Shown piece after piece: positions 52,530-62,187 of a stretch of 64,000 nucleotides of DNA. The stretch is taken from NCBI RefSeq assembly GCF_000772935.1, contig NZ_JPVR01000068.1, forward strand, positions 1-64,000. Reading direction: 5' to 3'. The translations under genes and the position numbers were made by a program. The stretch is from Lysinibacillus boronitolerans JCM 21713 = 10a = NBRC 103108 (lineage in GTDB: Bacteria > Bacillota > Bacilli > Bacillales_A > Planococcaceae). Below the pieces are notes generated by a model. It searched no databases. It was not told the origin of the DNA and saw nothing but the letters and a program-made list of their open reading frames with translations. Numbering within the stretch: the stretch's first letter is position 1; each line of letters starts with the position of its first letter.

Positions 52530-52580
52530 AAAAGGATTGCCCGATGATGATTTGTTCATCAAAGGGCAGTCCTTTTTATA
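52530..52580 (+). terminator. Terminator after yqhY
   Basis: Arms AAAGGATTGCCC and GGGCAGTCCTTT with an extended stem (GATGA/TCATC) and a T tail. Confidence 0.85.
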
Positions 52581-52616
52581 TGGATTTCTCTAGGTTTCAT
52601 GTGTGTATCGCTATTT

Positions 52617-53786
52617 TTATAATTCTATATGCTTTGGCTTTCTCCAGAATAACGCAAGTATGACGCCAAGCACCAATACGATTGTAGCAAAGTAGTATGG
52701 ATAGTTCAGATTGATATCGAACAATACACCACCTAGGATAGGGCCAAAAATATTACCAAGACTTGTAAACATAGAGTTCATTCCACCAACAAATCCTTGT
52801 TCATTTCCGGCAATTTTCGATAAATACGAAGTAACAGCAGGTCGAATTAAATCGAAGCCTACGAAAATAAAGAATGTAACGAATAAGATGGCAAAATAAT
52901 GACTCACAATCGTCATGGCGAATGTTAATACTGCGGAAAGGATTAGTGAGTAACGAATAACATTAATCTCACCCATTTTCTTTGTCAGCCAATCAAATAG
53001 TATTAATTGAGCTAGTGCACCTACAATCCCACTTCCTGTAATAATAATGGCAATATCCGATGGTGTAAATGCAAATTTGTGATCGACGAATAAGCTAAAC
53101 AATGATTCGAATGCAGCGAGGCCAAATGATAACACGAAAATAAGAATGAATGGTATGAAGTAGAGTGGACTAAACACACGCTTGACACTACCTAACATGG
53201 ATGGTGTTGCCTCTTCATTGTCTGTAGCACGTGTTGGCTCTTTTAAAAACAGGAATGACAGAATCGCTGCGAACAGACCAAGTACTCCAGCTGCATAAAA
53301 TGGGACACGTGTACCAATTTCAGCCAAAAATCCACCGATCCCTGGGCCGATAATAAAACCTGTACTAATGGCTGCACTCATATAGCCAAGTGCCTTAGGG
53401 CGCTGTGCCAATGTCGTAATATCAGCTATATAGGCGGTTACGGCTGGCATAATGAAAGCTGCACTCACGCCACCTAACATACGAGAGACAAAAAGAATTT
53501 CAACAGAACGACCAAACCCAAATAAAAACTCAGAAAGTCCAAAAATAAAAAGACCTGCAACAATCATAACTTTGCGGCCAATATTATCAACAAGCTTACC
53601 TGCAATTGGTGATGCAATTAGTTGTGTAATGGCAAAGGCTGCCACCATATAACCAACAACAGAGCCTGAAATATGTAGCTCATTCATGATGGTTGGTAAA
53701 ACAGGGATGACTAAACCAATCCCTAAAAAGGCAATGAAAAGATTAGATAATAAAATAGCTAAGGTTATATTTTGCTTCTTGCTCAT
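52617..53786 (-). CDS. MFS multidrug efflux transporter, Bmr/NorA-like
   Basis: 389 residues, 12 helices. NorA/Bmr-type features: FLGIGLVIPVLPTIMNEL, GKLVDNIGRKVMIV loop, SRMLGGVSAAFIMPAVTAYIAD given as RMLGGVSAAFIMPAVTAYIAD split after IMPAV, and the antiporter motif GFIIGPGIGG. It probably exports lipophilic cations. A MerR-type regulator gene lies immediately upstream on the same strand, with an operator-bearing promoter in between. Confidence 0.85.
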   Translation of the reverse strand: MSKKQNITLAILLSNLFIAFLGIGLVIPVLPTIMNELHISGSVVGYMVAAFAITQLIASPIAGKLVDNIGRKVMIVAGLFIFGLSEFLFGFGRSVEILFVSRMLGGVSAAFIMPAVTAYIADITTLAQRPKALGYMSAAISTGFIIGPGIGGFLAEIGTRVPFYAAGVLGLFAAILSFLFLKEPTRATDNEEATPSMLGSVKRVFSPLYFIPFILIFVLSFGLAAFESLFSLFVDHKFAFTPSDIAIIITGSGIVGALAQLILFDWLTKKMGEINVIRYSLILSAVLTFAMTIVSHYFAILFVTFFIFVGFDLIRPAVTSYLSKIAGNEQGFVGGMNSMFTSLGNIFGPILGGVLFDINLNYPYYFATIVLVLGVILALFWRKPKHIEL

Positions 53787-53849
53787 AAACTTCTCCTTCT
53801 AATTGTTCGCGATACATGTTTTCAATCTACTAGAATATTTCCATGTAAT

Positions 53850-53880
53850 ACGATAAACCCTATAGTAACTATAGGGTCAA
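53850..53880 (-). promoter_or_regulatory. MerR-type (BmrR-like) promoter and operator of the efflux gene
   Basis: On the minus strand: TTGACC (53875-53880), a 19-bp spacer, then TATCGT (53850-53855). The spacer region holds a perfect palindrome with arms ACCCTATAG and CTATAGGGT around three bases (53857-53877). A 19-bp spacer with a central dyad is the hallmark of promoters twisted open by MerR-family activators. Confidence 0.85.
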
Positions 53881-53910
53881 AAGATTTGTTTTTATTTTTT
53901 AAAATTTTTC

Positions 53911-54813
53911 TTAGTGTGGGAGTTCTGGTAGAGAGTTATACGAATGCGCCACTACTTTTTCGGAGGAATTTTGTGTCTCTTGTTTTTGCCTAATCTTTAA
54001 TTCTACTATAAATTTCTTTTCTTGCTCCATAGTGAGCGTTGCTGGCATATATAGCTCATACACTTGCGACTCAAATAGCTCCTGCTGAGCCAATACATGA
54101 TTTCTCAATTTTTCATAGTATGAAAAATAAGTATCAGGGTCGTAAATAAAGGCAATGCATACATATTTACCGCCAGGAATAATAGTTTGTTGTATGTTTG
54201 GTGAAAGCTGCGAAAATGTGCGCTCCGTTAATAGGGGAGTGAAAATAGCATCATAAATGATGTCATTGACATCTTTATAAGGCTCTAGTGGATAAATACA
54301 GCCATAACGACTGTTTAAGACACTGCCTTCCTTTTCGATAATTTTAATTAAAGTGGCATAGTATGTACTCGTGCTCGATGTCGGTGTTAATTCAGTAGTG
54401 GTTACTTGAAGAACAGGCATTGCTTCCTCAATCTGCACATAAATCTCACCGAAGACTGGGATATCAATTTGCTCTTGTAATTGCTTTTTTGTTTTCAATA
54501 AAGTATTTTTTGCTTCGTTTAAACGTGAAATTTTTTCATTGATGCGTAGCTCCTGCTGAGCTAAAAAATCAAGCAATTCCTCGGAGGTTAATCTAAGTGC
54601 TTTTTTTATATCATCAAGCGTTACGCCGATATATTTAAGGGACTTTATAATGTCTAAATAGAAGAGCTGATTGCCTTTATAATACCGATAATTGGTGAAG
54701 GTATCGATATAAGCAGGCTTAAATAAATCAATTTGATCATAATAACGTAATGTCTGAACCGATAAGTTTGAAAGTTTGGCAACCTCACCTATCGTATAAT
54801 AATGTTCCTTCAT
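53911..54813 (-). CDS. MerR-family regulator, BmrR/BltR-like
   Basis: 300 residues. N-terminal winged HTH (YYTIGEVAKLSNLSVQTLRYYDQ given as TIGEVAKLSNLSVQTLRYYD), dimer coiled coil ~80-120, and a C-terminal GyrI-like drug-binding domain (~125-280; GGKYVCIAFIYD). It should bind drugs and activate the adjacent transporter gene through the 19-bp-spacer promoter. Confidence 0.88.
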   Translation of the reverse strand: MKEHYYTIGEVAKLSNLSVQTLRYYDQIDLFKPAYIDTFTNYRYYKGNQLFYLDIIKSLKYIGVTLDDIKKALRLTSEELLDFLAQQELRINEKISRLNEAKNTLLKTKKQLQEQIDIPVFGEIYVQIEEAMPVLQVTTTELTPTSSTSTYYATLIKIIEKEGSVLNSRYGCIYPLEPYKDVNDIIYDAIFTPLLTERTFSQLSPNIQQTIIPGGKYVCIAFIYDPDTYFSYYEKLRNHVLAQQELFESQVYELYMPATLTMEQEKKFIVELKIRQKQETQNSSEKVVAHSYNSLPELPH

Positions 54814-54825
54814 AAATGGCCTCCA

Positions 54826-54990
54826 CTAATAAAAGCTAAAGACGTTTTGAAAGGCATCAAAACGAATTTTATGCTTGCAATCCTCCCTGTAAAATAGGAG
54901 AGGTTTGCGTTCCTTCATTTGTTTACATTGTTCTTCACCTTCAACTGATTTAAATTTTTTATAGCTAGGGCATGTAGCTTCATGTTGCAT
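54826..54990 (-). CDS. Small cysteine-containing protein of unknown function
   Basis: 54 residues from ATG 54990, with AGAGGTG at a good distance. Sequence is basic and has three cysteines (QHEATCPSYKKF, EEQCKQMKER, REDCKHKIRF). It ends 12 bp before the MerR-type regulator gene on the same strand, so they may be co-transcribed. No family recognised; the cysteines with nearby histidines could bind metal. Confidence 0.5.
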   Translation of the reverse strand: MQHEATCPSYKKFKSVEGEEQCKQMKERKPLLFYREDCKHKIRFDAFQNVFSFY

Positions 54991-55202
54991 AGTGAACACC
55001 TCTAAAGATTTTCATTTTCTTTATTATACCATTACGAACAGGAAACATTCATTTTTGAATACCACTATTCGATGAGAAGTAGGCTTAAACAAAAAGTTCC
55101 TTGAAAAAGGTTCAGATTATTGAAAACTTGCTTGAAATCGTGATTCTCGTGTGATTTTATGCTATTATAAACCTTAATGCCACTTAAGAAGGAGAGCTTT
55201 AC

Positions 55203-55586
55203 ATGAAACGACATGAAGCACGCGAAAAAGCGTTGCAAGTTTTGTTTCAGCTAGACAATACGGATCTAACAGTTGAAGAAGCAATGGGCCATATTAAAGG
55301 TCAACCTACCAATGCCTTCTACGAAAAGATCGTGAATGGAACAGCTGAACATTTGGAGGAAATCGATGCTACCTTAGAACAGCATCTTGAAAAGTGGTCA
55401 CTTGCCCGTCTACCCAAAATTGAAAGAACGGTTTTACGTTTAGCTGTATATGAATTGTTATACATGCCAGAAACCCCAAAAAGAGTAGTACTAAACGAAG
55501 CAATCGAGTTATGTAAAACATTTGGCGATGATAGTTCATCTAAATTCGTCAATGGTGTACTTTCTAAATTTACAGAACAAGAATAA
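55203..55586 (+). CDS. nusB: Transcription antitermination factor NusB
   Basis: 127 residues. All-helical NusB fold: RHEAREKALQVLFQLD start, then YEKIVNGT, LPKIERTVLRLAVYELLYM and VLNEAIELCKTFGDDSSSKFVNGVL given as NEAIELCKTFGDDSSSKFVN. Binds boxA RNA with ribosomal protein S10. AAGGAGAG precedes the ATG; 31 bp before folD. Confidence 0.95.
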   Translation: MKRHEAREKALQVLFQLDNTDLTVEEAMGHIKGQPTNAFYEKIVNGTAEHLEEIDATLEQHLEKWSLARLPKIERTVLRLAVYELLYMPETPKRVVLNEAIELCKTFGDDSSSKFVNGVLSKFTEQE

Positions 55587-55617
55587 TGTGTTGAATTGGA
55601 AGGAGTAACGAAGGTTT

Positions 55618-56472
55618 ATGTCAAGTGCAATTATTAATGGTAAAGAGATTGGTCAAGAAATTCGTAATGCTGTAGCAGAGCGTGTCACTCGATTAAAAGA
55701 GCGAGGGTTAACACCTGGTTTAGCGGTTGTGTTAGTTGGAGACAACCAGGCATCAGCTACATATGTGAGAAATAAACAAAAATCTTGTGAAGCGATTGGT
55801 ATGTTTTCAGAACTCATTAAATTACCAGAAGAAACAACACAAGAGGAATTACTAGCACAAATTGAGCTTTTAAATCAGCGTGAGGATATTCATGGTATTT
55901 TAGTTCAATTACCTCTCCCAAAACATATTGATGAGGATACAGTCATTGCAACGATTGCTGTCGAGAAGGATGTCGATGGATTCTCACCTGTAAGCGTTGG
56001 GAAAATGATGCTTGGCCAAGAAACATTTTTACCTTGTACACCGTTTGGCGTGATGAAGCTTCTTGAGTATTCAGGAATTGAAATCGCAGGAAAGCATGCT
56101 GTAATCGTTGGGCGTAGTCATATCGTTGGTAAACCAATGGGACAACTACTTTTACAAAAAGATGCAACAGTGACCTATACACACTCTAAAACACCAGATT
56201 TACCTTCATTCACAAGACAAGCAGATATTTTAATTGCTGCTGTTGGACGTGCAAATTTTATTACGAAAGAGCACGTGAAAGAAGGGGCTGTTGTCATTGA
56301 TGTAGGTATTAATCGCGATGACAACAATAAATTATGCGGCGACGTAAACTTTGCAGAAGTGGATGGAATTGCGTCTCATATTACGCCTGTACCAGGTGGC
56401 GTAGGACCAATGACCATCACGATGTTACTATTCAACACAGTGCAAGCAGCTGAAAATACGCTTGTACAATAA
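55618..56472 (+). CDS. folD: Bifunctional methylenetetrahydrofolate dehydrogenase/cyclohydrolase
   Basis: 284 residues, standard length. Catalytic segment YVRNKQKSCEAIGM (Lys), GILVQLPLPKHID, PCTPFGVMKLLEYSG, NADP loop VIVGRSHIVGKPMGQLL and PGGVGPMTITMLLFNT. Interconverts one-carbon folates. Downstream of nusB as in Bacillus. Confidence 0.96.
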   Translation: MSSAIINGKEIGQEIRNAVAERVTRLKERGLTPGLAVVLVGDNQASATYVRNKQKSCEAIGMFSELIKLPEETTQEELLAQIELLNQREDIHGILVQLPLPKHIDEDTVIATIAVEKDVDGFSPVSVGKMMLGQETFLPCTPFGVMKLLEYSGIEIAGKHAVIVGRSHIVGKPMGQLLLQKDATVTYTHSKTPDLPSFTRQADILIAAVGRANFITKEHVKEGAVVIDVGINRDDNNKLCGDVNFAEVDGIASHITPVPGGVGPMTITMLLFNTVQAAENTLVQ

Positions 56473-56487
56473 AAAACCTTTTGAAAT

Positions 56488-56523
56488 AAGTCATCTCAAC
56501 ATTGTGTGAGGTGACTTTTTTTG
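56488..56523 (+). terminator. Terminator after folD
   Basis: Arms AAGTCATCTCA and TGAGGTGACTT with seven Ts. Confidence 0.85.
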
Positions 56524-56602
56524 TTGTGTAAAATCCGAACTTTTCTTCGATTTGGTCGTCTAATGTAACGTTTGGGACATACATACTTAGAAGGAGGTTT
56601 TT

Positions 56603-57418
56603 ATGGAAAATATCGATATAATGTTAATCGTCAAGCATATCATTATTGGACTTGTACAAGGCTTTACAGAGCCAATTCCTGTATCGTCGAGTGGACATGT
56701 GATGATTGCCAGCGAAATACTGGGACTAGGTGAACAAGGCTTTACTTTTGCCATCTTAACAAATACAGCTTCGTTACTTGCTATTATGTATATTTATCGT
56801 GAGGATATTGTTCGTCTGATCAGCCATTTTTTTCTTTATTTGAAAACTAGAGAAAAGCGTTATAACGCCGATTTTCGCTTTGCTCTCTATATTGTCATCG
56901 GTTCAATCCCTGCTGGCGTTTTAGGGGTGTTATTAAGTGATGTTATTGCAGATAACGTAAGTATGACGACGATTGCGGTCATGCTATTTGTTACAGGGAC
57001 TGCGTTATGGCTAATTCGTAATATGCATGGTAAGAAGAAAGATGCAGATTTGCGTGCAAAAGATGCCATCATTGTTGGGTTGGGGCAAGCAGTCGCTTTA
57101 ACGCCGGGAATTAGCCGTTCAGGTGCTACGATTATTTCGGCCATAGCAGTAGGGATGAAGCAGGATACAGCCTTACGTTTTTCCTTTATGCTTTATATTC
57201 CTGTAAGTTTGGGTGGGGTAGTCCTTGGCATTACAGATTTTCTAGATGAGCCGAATAAAGGTGCCTTAGCTCTTCCTTATGCCGCCACTTTCTTGGCAAC
57301 ACTCATCATGACTTATTTCGCAATGCGTTGGTTTATGGGCATTATGAAAAGTGGCAAACTTAGCTACTTTACGTATTATTGTTTTATTGTCGGAACTCTT
57401 TTATTACTATTCTATTAA
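56603..57418 (+). CDS. uppP: Undecaprenyl-diphosphatase
   Basis: 271 residues, about eight helices. UppP/BacA motifs: GLVQGFTEPIPVSSSGH with the catalytic Glu and Ser/His, and ALTPGISRSGATI with the arginine. Recycles the undecaprenyl carrier for cell-wall synthesis and gives bacitracin tolerance. Own ribosome site AAGGAGG. Not part of the nusB-folD-xseA order in B. subtilis, so an insertion. Confidence 0.93.
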   Translation: MENIDIMLIVKHIIIGLVQGFTEPIPVSSSGHVMIASEILGLGEQGFTFAILTNTASLLAIMYIYREDIVRLISHFFLYLKTREKRYNADFRFALYIVIGSIPAGVLGVLLSDVIADNVSMTTIAVMLFVTGTALWLIRNMHGKKKDADLRAKDAIIVGLGQAVALTPGISRSGATIISAIAVGMKQDTALRFSFMLYIPVSLGGVVLGITDFLDEPNKGALALPYAATFLATLIMTYFAMRWFMGIMKSGKLSYFTYYCFIVGTLLLLFY

Positions 57419-57423
57419 AATAT

Positions 57424-57460
57424 AAAGTCTCATAACGTATGAAGTTATGAGGCTTTGTTT
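57424..57460 (+). terminator. Terminator after uppP
   Basis: Arms AAAGTCTCATAAC and GTTATGAGGCTTT with a short T tail. Confidence 0.78.
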
Positions 57461-57648
57461 GTTATTTGTCATAATATACGGTTTCTAATAGTGAGAACGT
57501 GTAGGAATGTGTTATAGTTGTTTTTCGATAGAAGAAAGACAGTCATTTTTTCTAGCGAAACTGCATTTTAGCACGTCAACGACTGTAAAAAATGTTATGA
57601 TAGGTGTAGTTTTGTGAAAAACTTGATTTTAGTAAAGGAGCCGAAAAC

Positions 57649-59007
57649 ATGTCCTCTGCTTCTTATTTAACAGTAAAAGCGTTAACAAAATATATTAAAC
57701 GAAAATTCGATGCAGATCCACATTTGCGTGAAGTGTATGTAAAAGGTGAATTATCGAATGTGAAAATTCATCAATCCGGCCATATTTACTTTACATTAAA
57801 GGATGATGGTGCCCGAATAGCTGCTACGATGTTTAAAACAGCAGCTACCAAATTAGCGTTTGAACCAAAGGAAGGCATGCAAGTATTTATCCGTGGGGAT
57901 GTAAACGTTTACGAAGGCTATGGAACCTATCAGCTATATGTACAGGAAATGCAGCCAGATGGCATTGGCAGCCTGTTTGTTGCCTTTAATCAATTAAAAG
58001 AGCAATTACAAAAAGAAGGTCTTTTTAAACCTGAATGGAAACAACCAATACCAAAATTTCCCGAAAAAATTGGTGTGCTTACTTCAACTACTGGTGCAGC
58101 TATACGGGATATTTGTACAACCTTAAAGAGACGTTACCCACTTGCTGAAATTTTGATTTATCCAACACTTGTGCAAGGAGCTCAAGCAGCACCGAATATT
58201 GTGCAAAATATTCAACGTGCTAATCAAGAGACAAGCTGTGATGTGTTGATTGTTGGGCGAGGAGGAGGCTCCATCGAGGATTTATGGGCATTTAATGAAG
58301 AGATTGTGGCACGAGCTATTTTTGAAAGCCGAATCCCTATTATAAGTGCGGTTGGCCATGAAACAGATACGACGATCGCCGACTATGTAGCTGATTTACG
58401 TGCACCTACTCCAACAGCAGCTGCTGAGATGGCTGTGCCAGATCAGGCGGAGCTCTACCAACGGGTGCTTACGCAGAAATCACAGCTTCATCAAATGGTT
58501 AGGTCGCAACTTATGGCAGAGCGACAGCGTCTAAATAAGCTCCAGCAGTCTTATCCATTGTCAATGCCAGAAAGACTTTATCGCCCTTTTACAGAAAGAT
58601 TGGCACAGCTTGAGTCAGGATTGCAGACAGCGATGCAAGTAAGCTTGATGAAAAAAACCGCCCAACTTCAACAATTACATAGTACGGTGGAGCAACATTC
58701 ACCCAAAAAGGCACTTGCTTTTCATCAGAGAGAGCTTGAAGCGCGCGTCCAACAATTAACACGTGCGACTACGTATTATGTGGCGAAACAGCAACAACAA
58801 TTTGAGTCAAACGTTAGAACATTAGAAGCTTTAAATCCACTGTCCATTCTAACAAGAGGCTTTACAGTAGCATATAAAGATCAGCAAATGATCAAATCAT
58901 CCACTGAGGTGCAAAAGCAGGATCAACTGACACTGACCTTCCATGATGGAAAGGTTGTGGCTGAAGTGACGAATATCTTGCCAAAGAATGAGGGGGAATT
59001 GTTGTGA
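57649..59007 (+). CDS. xseA: Exodeoxyribonuclease VII large subunit
   Basis: 452 residues. N-terminal OB fold (VYVKGELSNVKIHQSGHIYF given as YVKGELSNVKIHQSGHIYF), catalytic core with GVLTSTTGAAIRDI, VGRGGGSIEDLWAFN and SAVGHETDTTIADYVAD, and a long coiled-coil C-terminus. Overlaps xseB by 4 bp. Confidence 0.96.
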   Translation: MSSASYLTVKALTKYIKRKFDADPHLREVYVKGELSNVKIHQSGHIYFTLKDDGARIAATMFKTAATKLAFEPKEGMQVFIRGDVNVYEGYGTYQLYVQEMQPDGIGSLFVAFNQLKEQLQKEGLFKPEWKQPIPKFPEKIGVLTSTTGAAIRDICTTLKRRYPLAEILIYPTLVQGAQAAPNIVQNIQRANQETSCDVLIVGRGGGSIEDLWAFNEEIVARAIFESRIPIISAVGHETDTTIADYVADLRAPTPTAAAEMAVPDQAELYQRVLTQKSQLHQMVRSQLMAERQRLNKLQQSYPLSMPERLYRPFTERLAQLESGLQTAMQVSLMKKTAQLQQLHSTVEQHSPKKALAFHQRELEARVQQLTRATTYYVAKQQQQFESNVRTLEALNPLSILTRGFTVAYKDQQMIKSSTEVQKQDQLTLTFHDGKVVAEVTNILPKNEGELL

Positions 59008-59237
59008 CAGAAAAACAACAAACATTTGCAGAAGCCATGACGGCACTAGAAGAAATTGTTCGCCAGTTAGAACAAGGTGATGTGCCATTGGAAAATGCCA
59101 TTGATTTATACAAGCAAGGAATGGAGCTATCAAAGTTTTGCCATAGTAAGCTGCAACATGCAGAGGAGCAGCTTGTATCAATTGTCCAAGAGACTGGTGA
59201 AACAACAGCATTTGATCCACTAAAGGGAGAGAATTAG
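59004..59237 (+). CDS. xseB: Exodeoxyribonuclease VII small subunit
   Basis: 77 residues. Signature TFAEAMTALEEIVRQLEQGDVPLENAIDLY given as FAEAMTALEEIVRQLEQGD and PLENAIDLYKQGMEL. Binds the XseA coiled coil. GTG start inside the end of xseA. Confidence 0.95.
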   Translation: MTEKQQTFAEAMTALEEIVRQLEQGDVPLENAIDLYKQGMELSKFCHSKLQHAEEQLVSIVQETGETTAFDPLKGEN

Positions 59238-59240
59238 GAA

Positions 59241-60122
59241 ATGAATGAGCCATTAAAGTACTTTATTGAAAGCAATACACCACAAATTGAAGAGACGATG
59301 TTTGCACTTGTTGAACAAATTGATGCACCAGCAGATTTAAAGGAATCCATGCTTTATTCATTAAAGGCAGGCGGTAAACGAATTCGTCCACTTTTTGTGT
59401 TAGCGGTACTAGAGCTTTACCGTGAAAATCTCCAGGACGGTTTGATTGTCGGTTCAGTGATTGAAATCATTCATACGTATTCGTTAATCCATGATGATCT
59501 ACCAAGCATGGATAATGATGATTTCAGAAGAGGCAAGCCAACAAATCATAAAGTTTACGGAGAAGCGCTGGCTACGCTTGCTGGTGATGCGTTAAACACA
59601 CTGGCATTTGGCATTTTAGCACGCATGAATATCTCTGCTGAAAAGCGTATTGAACTTGTCCAATTGCTAAGCGTTGCAGCAGGTGCAGAAGGCATGGTTG
59701 GTGGTCAAGTACTAGATATGGAAGGGGAGCAACGTCAGCTTAATTTAGCTGAATTGGAACAAGTCCATGTCAATAAAACAGGTGCTTTATTGCGTTTTAG
59801 TATTGAAGCGGGAGCCGTACTTGCAGATGTATCAGAACAAGACCGTGCTACATTGAAGGAGTATGCGCATCATATTGGTTTAGCTTTCCAAATTCAAGAC
59901 GATATTTTAGATATTGAGGGAACGACTGAAGAACTAGGAAAAACAGCTGGGAAAGATGTCGCTAGTGATAAAAGCACCTATCCAGCACTTCTAACATTAG
60001 AGGGAGCAAAAGAAAAGCTTGCTGAGCATTATCAACATGCCATTAACGCACTCGATCAATTACCAATAGATGTAAGCCTATTACGTGACTTTGCTGCTTA
60101 TATAGTTCATCGTAAAAACTAA
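59241..60122 (+). CDS. ispA: Farnesyl diphosphate synthase (polyprenyl synthetase)
   Basis: 293 residues. Both Asp-rich motifs are present: DDLPSMDNDDFRRGKPTNHK and QIQDDILDIEG, plus GGKRIRP. Makes farnesyl diphosphate for carrier lipids and quinones. Starts three bases after xseB stop. Farnesyl/geranyl diphosphate is also the donor used by ComQ on ComX, but this enzyme is not a ComQ. Confidence 0.94.
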   Translation: MNEPLKYFIESNTPQIEETMFALVEQIDAPADLKESMLYSLKAGGKRIRPLFVLAVLELYRENLQDGLIVGSVIEIIHTYSLIHDDLPSMDNDDFRRGKPTNHKVYGEALATLAGDALNTLAFGILARMNISAEKRIELVQLLSVAAGAEGMVGGQVLDMEGEQRQLNLAELEQVHVNKTGALLRFSIEAGAVLADVSEQDRATLKEYAHHIGLAFQIQDDILDIEGTTEELGKTAGKDVASDKSTYPALLTLEGAKEKLAEHYQHAINALDQLPIDVSLLRDFAAYIVHRKN

Positions 60123-60172
60123 GAGAAAATCAAGGCGTTGAAGGAAAAGAATATGCTAGAATAGGTGGGAAC

Positions 60173-60189
60173 GTTTGCAATATGCAAAC
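60173..60189. promoter_or_regulatory. Perfect dyad upstream of dxs
   Basis: Arms GTTTGCA and TGCAAAC separated by ATA. It is operator-like in size; no regulator is suggested by the window. Confidence 0.35.
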
Positions 60190-60285
60190 AATGAAGTGCT
60201 CGTACTTTTAGCATATTGATAACACTGCTATAATGGTGGAAACACAATTGCGGTGAATATTTTATTGAAAAGGTGTGTGAGAAAG

Positions 60286-62187
60286 GTGGATTTAAATAAA
60301 ATAACTAGTCCATCCTTTTTAAAAAACTTAAATAAGAAGGAGCTTGAGCAGCTTGCCCAAGAAATTCGTACCTTCTTAATCGAAAAATGTTCTGTCACAG
60401 GTGGGCATATCGGGCCGAATTTAGGCGTAGTTGAGTTAACGATGATGCTGCATAAAATGTTTGACAGTCCTAAAGATAAGTTTTTGTGGGATGTTGGCCA
60501 CCAAGCTTACGTGCATAAAATTTTAACAGGTCGTGCGAGTCAATTTGACACACTACGTCAGTTCAAAGGGCTTTGTGGATTTCCAAAGCGCGTGGAGAGT
60601 GAACATGATGAGTGGGAAACAGGTCATAGCTCGACATCTTTATCAGCAGCCATGGGTATGGCAGCAGCACGTGATATAAAAAAAGAAAACAACTTTGTTA
60701 TCCCTATTATTGGTGATGGGGCTTTAACAGGGGGTATGGCACTTGAGGCATTAAATCATATTGGCCATGCAAAAACAAATATGATTGTCATCCTCAACGA
60801 TAATGAAATGTCGATTGCACCAAATGTTGGCGCATTACACAATGTTTTAGGTCGACTACGTACAGCCAAGGAATACTCAAAAGCCAAGGAAGAGCTGGAA
60901 TCACTTATTAATAAGATTCCAGTATTAGGTGGAAAGCTTGCCTCTACTGTTGAACGCGTAAAGGATAGCTTAAAATATTTAGTAGTATCTGGTGTGTTTT
61001 TTGAGGAGCTAGGCTTTAAATACCTTGGTCCAATTGATGGACATGATTTTGAAGCGCTTGAAATGACATTATCACATGCGAAAAAAGTAAAAGGGCCAGT
61101 CCTTGTTCATGTTATTACGAAAAAAGGAAAGGGCTATAAACCAGCCGAGGATGATACAATTGGGAATTGGCATGGAACAGGTCCTTATAAAATTGAAAAT
61201 GGTGCCTTTGTGAAGTCTGAGACTACTGGACCAGCATGGAGTAGTTTAATTGCTGAGACAGTTCGTAAAATTGCTCATGAAAATGAGCGAGTGGTAACGA
61301 TTACACCTGCCATGCCTGTAGGTTCAAAGCTGCAAGGTATTCAAAAGGACTTCCCAAATCGTTTCTTTGATGTAGGGATTGCGGAGCAACATGCGGCAAC
61401 GATGGCTGCAGGATTAGCGACGCAAAAGATGAAACCATTTTTAGCGATTTATTCCACATTCCTGCAACGTGCATATGACCAAGTATTGCATGATATTGCT
61501 CGCCCGAATTTAAATGTCTTTATTGGTATTGATCGTGCTGGTTTAGTGGGAGCAGATGGGGAAACACATCAAGGTGTATTTGATATTGCTTTCCTTCGTC
61601 ATATTCCAAACATGACAATCATGATGCCAAAGGATGAGAATGAAGGGCAACATATGGTAAAAACAGCGATTGATTATGATGGTGGTCCAATTGCACTTCG
61701 TTATCCACGTGGTAATGGAATTGGTGTGCCATTAGATGATGAGCTTGTAGCTTTACCAATTGGTAGCTGGGAAGTTTTACGTGAAGGGAAAGACGCCTCT
61801 ATCTTGACATTTGGAACAACGATTCCAATGGCAATGGCTGCTGCAGAAATGCTTGCGCAACAAGGGATCGATATTGAAGTAGTCAATGCACGCTTTATCA
61901 AACCTATGGATGAAGATATGCTCCACCGTATATTATCTAGCCAAAAACCGATTTTAACTATTGAAGAAGCTGTTCTACAAGGTGGATTTGGTAGTGGTGT
62001 ATTAGAGTTTGCTCATGACCATGGCTATTTAAATGCGCTTATTGATCGAATGGGTATCCCAGATCAATATATTGAGCATGGCAACGTAGATCAGCTACTC
62101 GCAGAAATTCATATGACAGCGGAGGATACGGTTGCACGTATGCACGTATTACTTCAACAAAAACAGCAAGTGGGTTTAAATAAATAA
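60286..62187 (+). CDS. dxs: 1-deoxy-D-xylulose-5-phosphate synthase
   Basis: 633 residues from GTG 60286, chosen since the product then starts [14 protein letters not shown] like B. subtilis Dxs (MDL...PSFLKN) and has the same length. First enzyme of the MEP isoprenoid pathway. Thiamine-diphosphate site: [31 protein letters not shown] and [14 protein letters not shown]; transketolase part: [30 protein letters not shown]. Abuts tlyA. Confidence 0.94.
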   Translation: MDLNKITSPSFLKNLNKKELEQLAQEIRTFLIEKCSVTGGHIGPNLGVVELTMMLHKMFDSPKDKFLWDVGHQAYVHKILTGRASQFDTLRQFKGLCGFPKRVESEHDEWETGHSSTSLSAAMGMAAARDIKKENNFVIPIIGDGALTGGMALEALNHIGHAKTNMIVILNDNEMSIAPNVGALHNVLGRLRTAKEYSKAKEELESLINKIPVLGGKLASTVERVKDSLKYLVVSGVFFEELGFKYLGPIDGHDFEALEMTLSHAKKVKGPVLVHVITKKGKGYKPAEDDTIGNWHGTGPYKIENGAFVKSETTGPAWSSLIAETVRKIAHENERVVTITPAMPVGSKLQGIQKDFPNRFFDVGIAEQHAATMAAGLATQKMKPFLAIYSTFLQRAYDQVLHDIARPNLNVFIGIDRAGLVGADGETHQGVFDIAFLRHIPNMTIMMPKDENEGQHMVKTAIDYDGGPIALRYPRGNGIGVPLDDELVALPIGSWEVLREGKDASILTFGTTIPMAMAAAEMLAQQGIDIEVVNARFIKPMDEDMLHRILSSQKPILTIEEAVLQGGFGSGVLEFAHDHGYLNALIDRMGIPDQYIEHGNVDQLLAEIHMTAEDTVARMHVLLQQKQQVGLNK

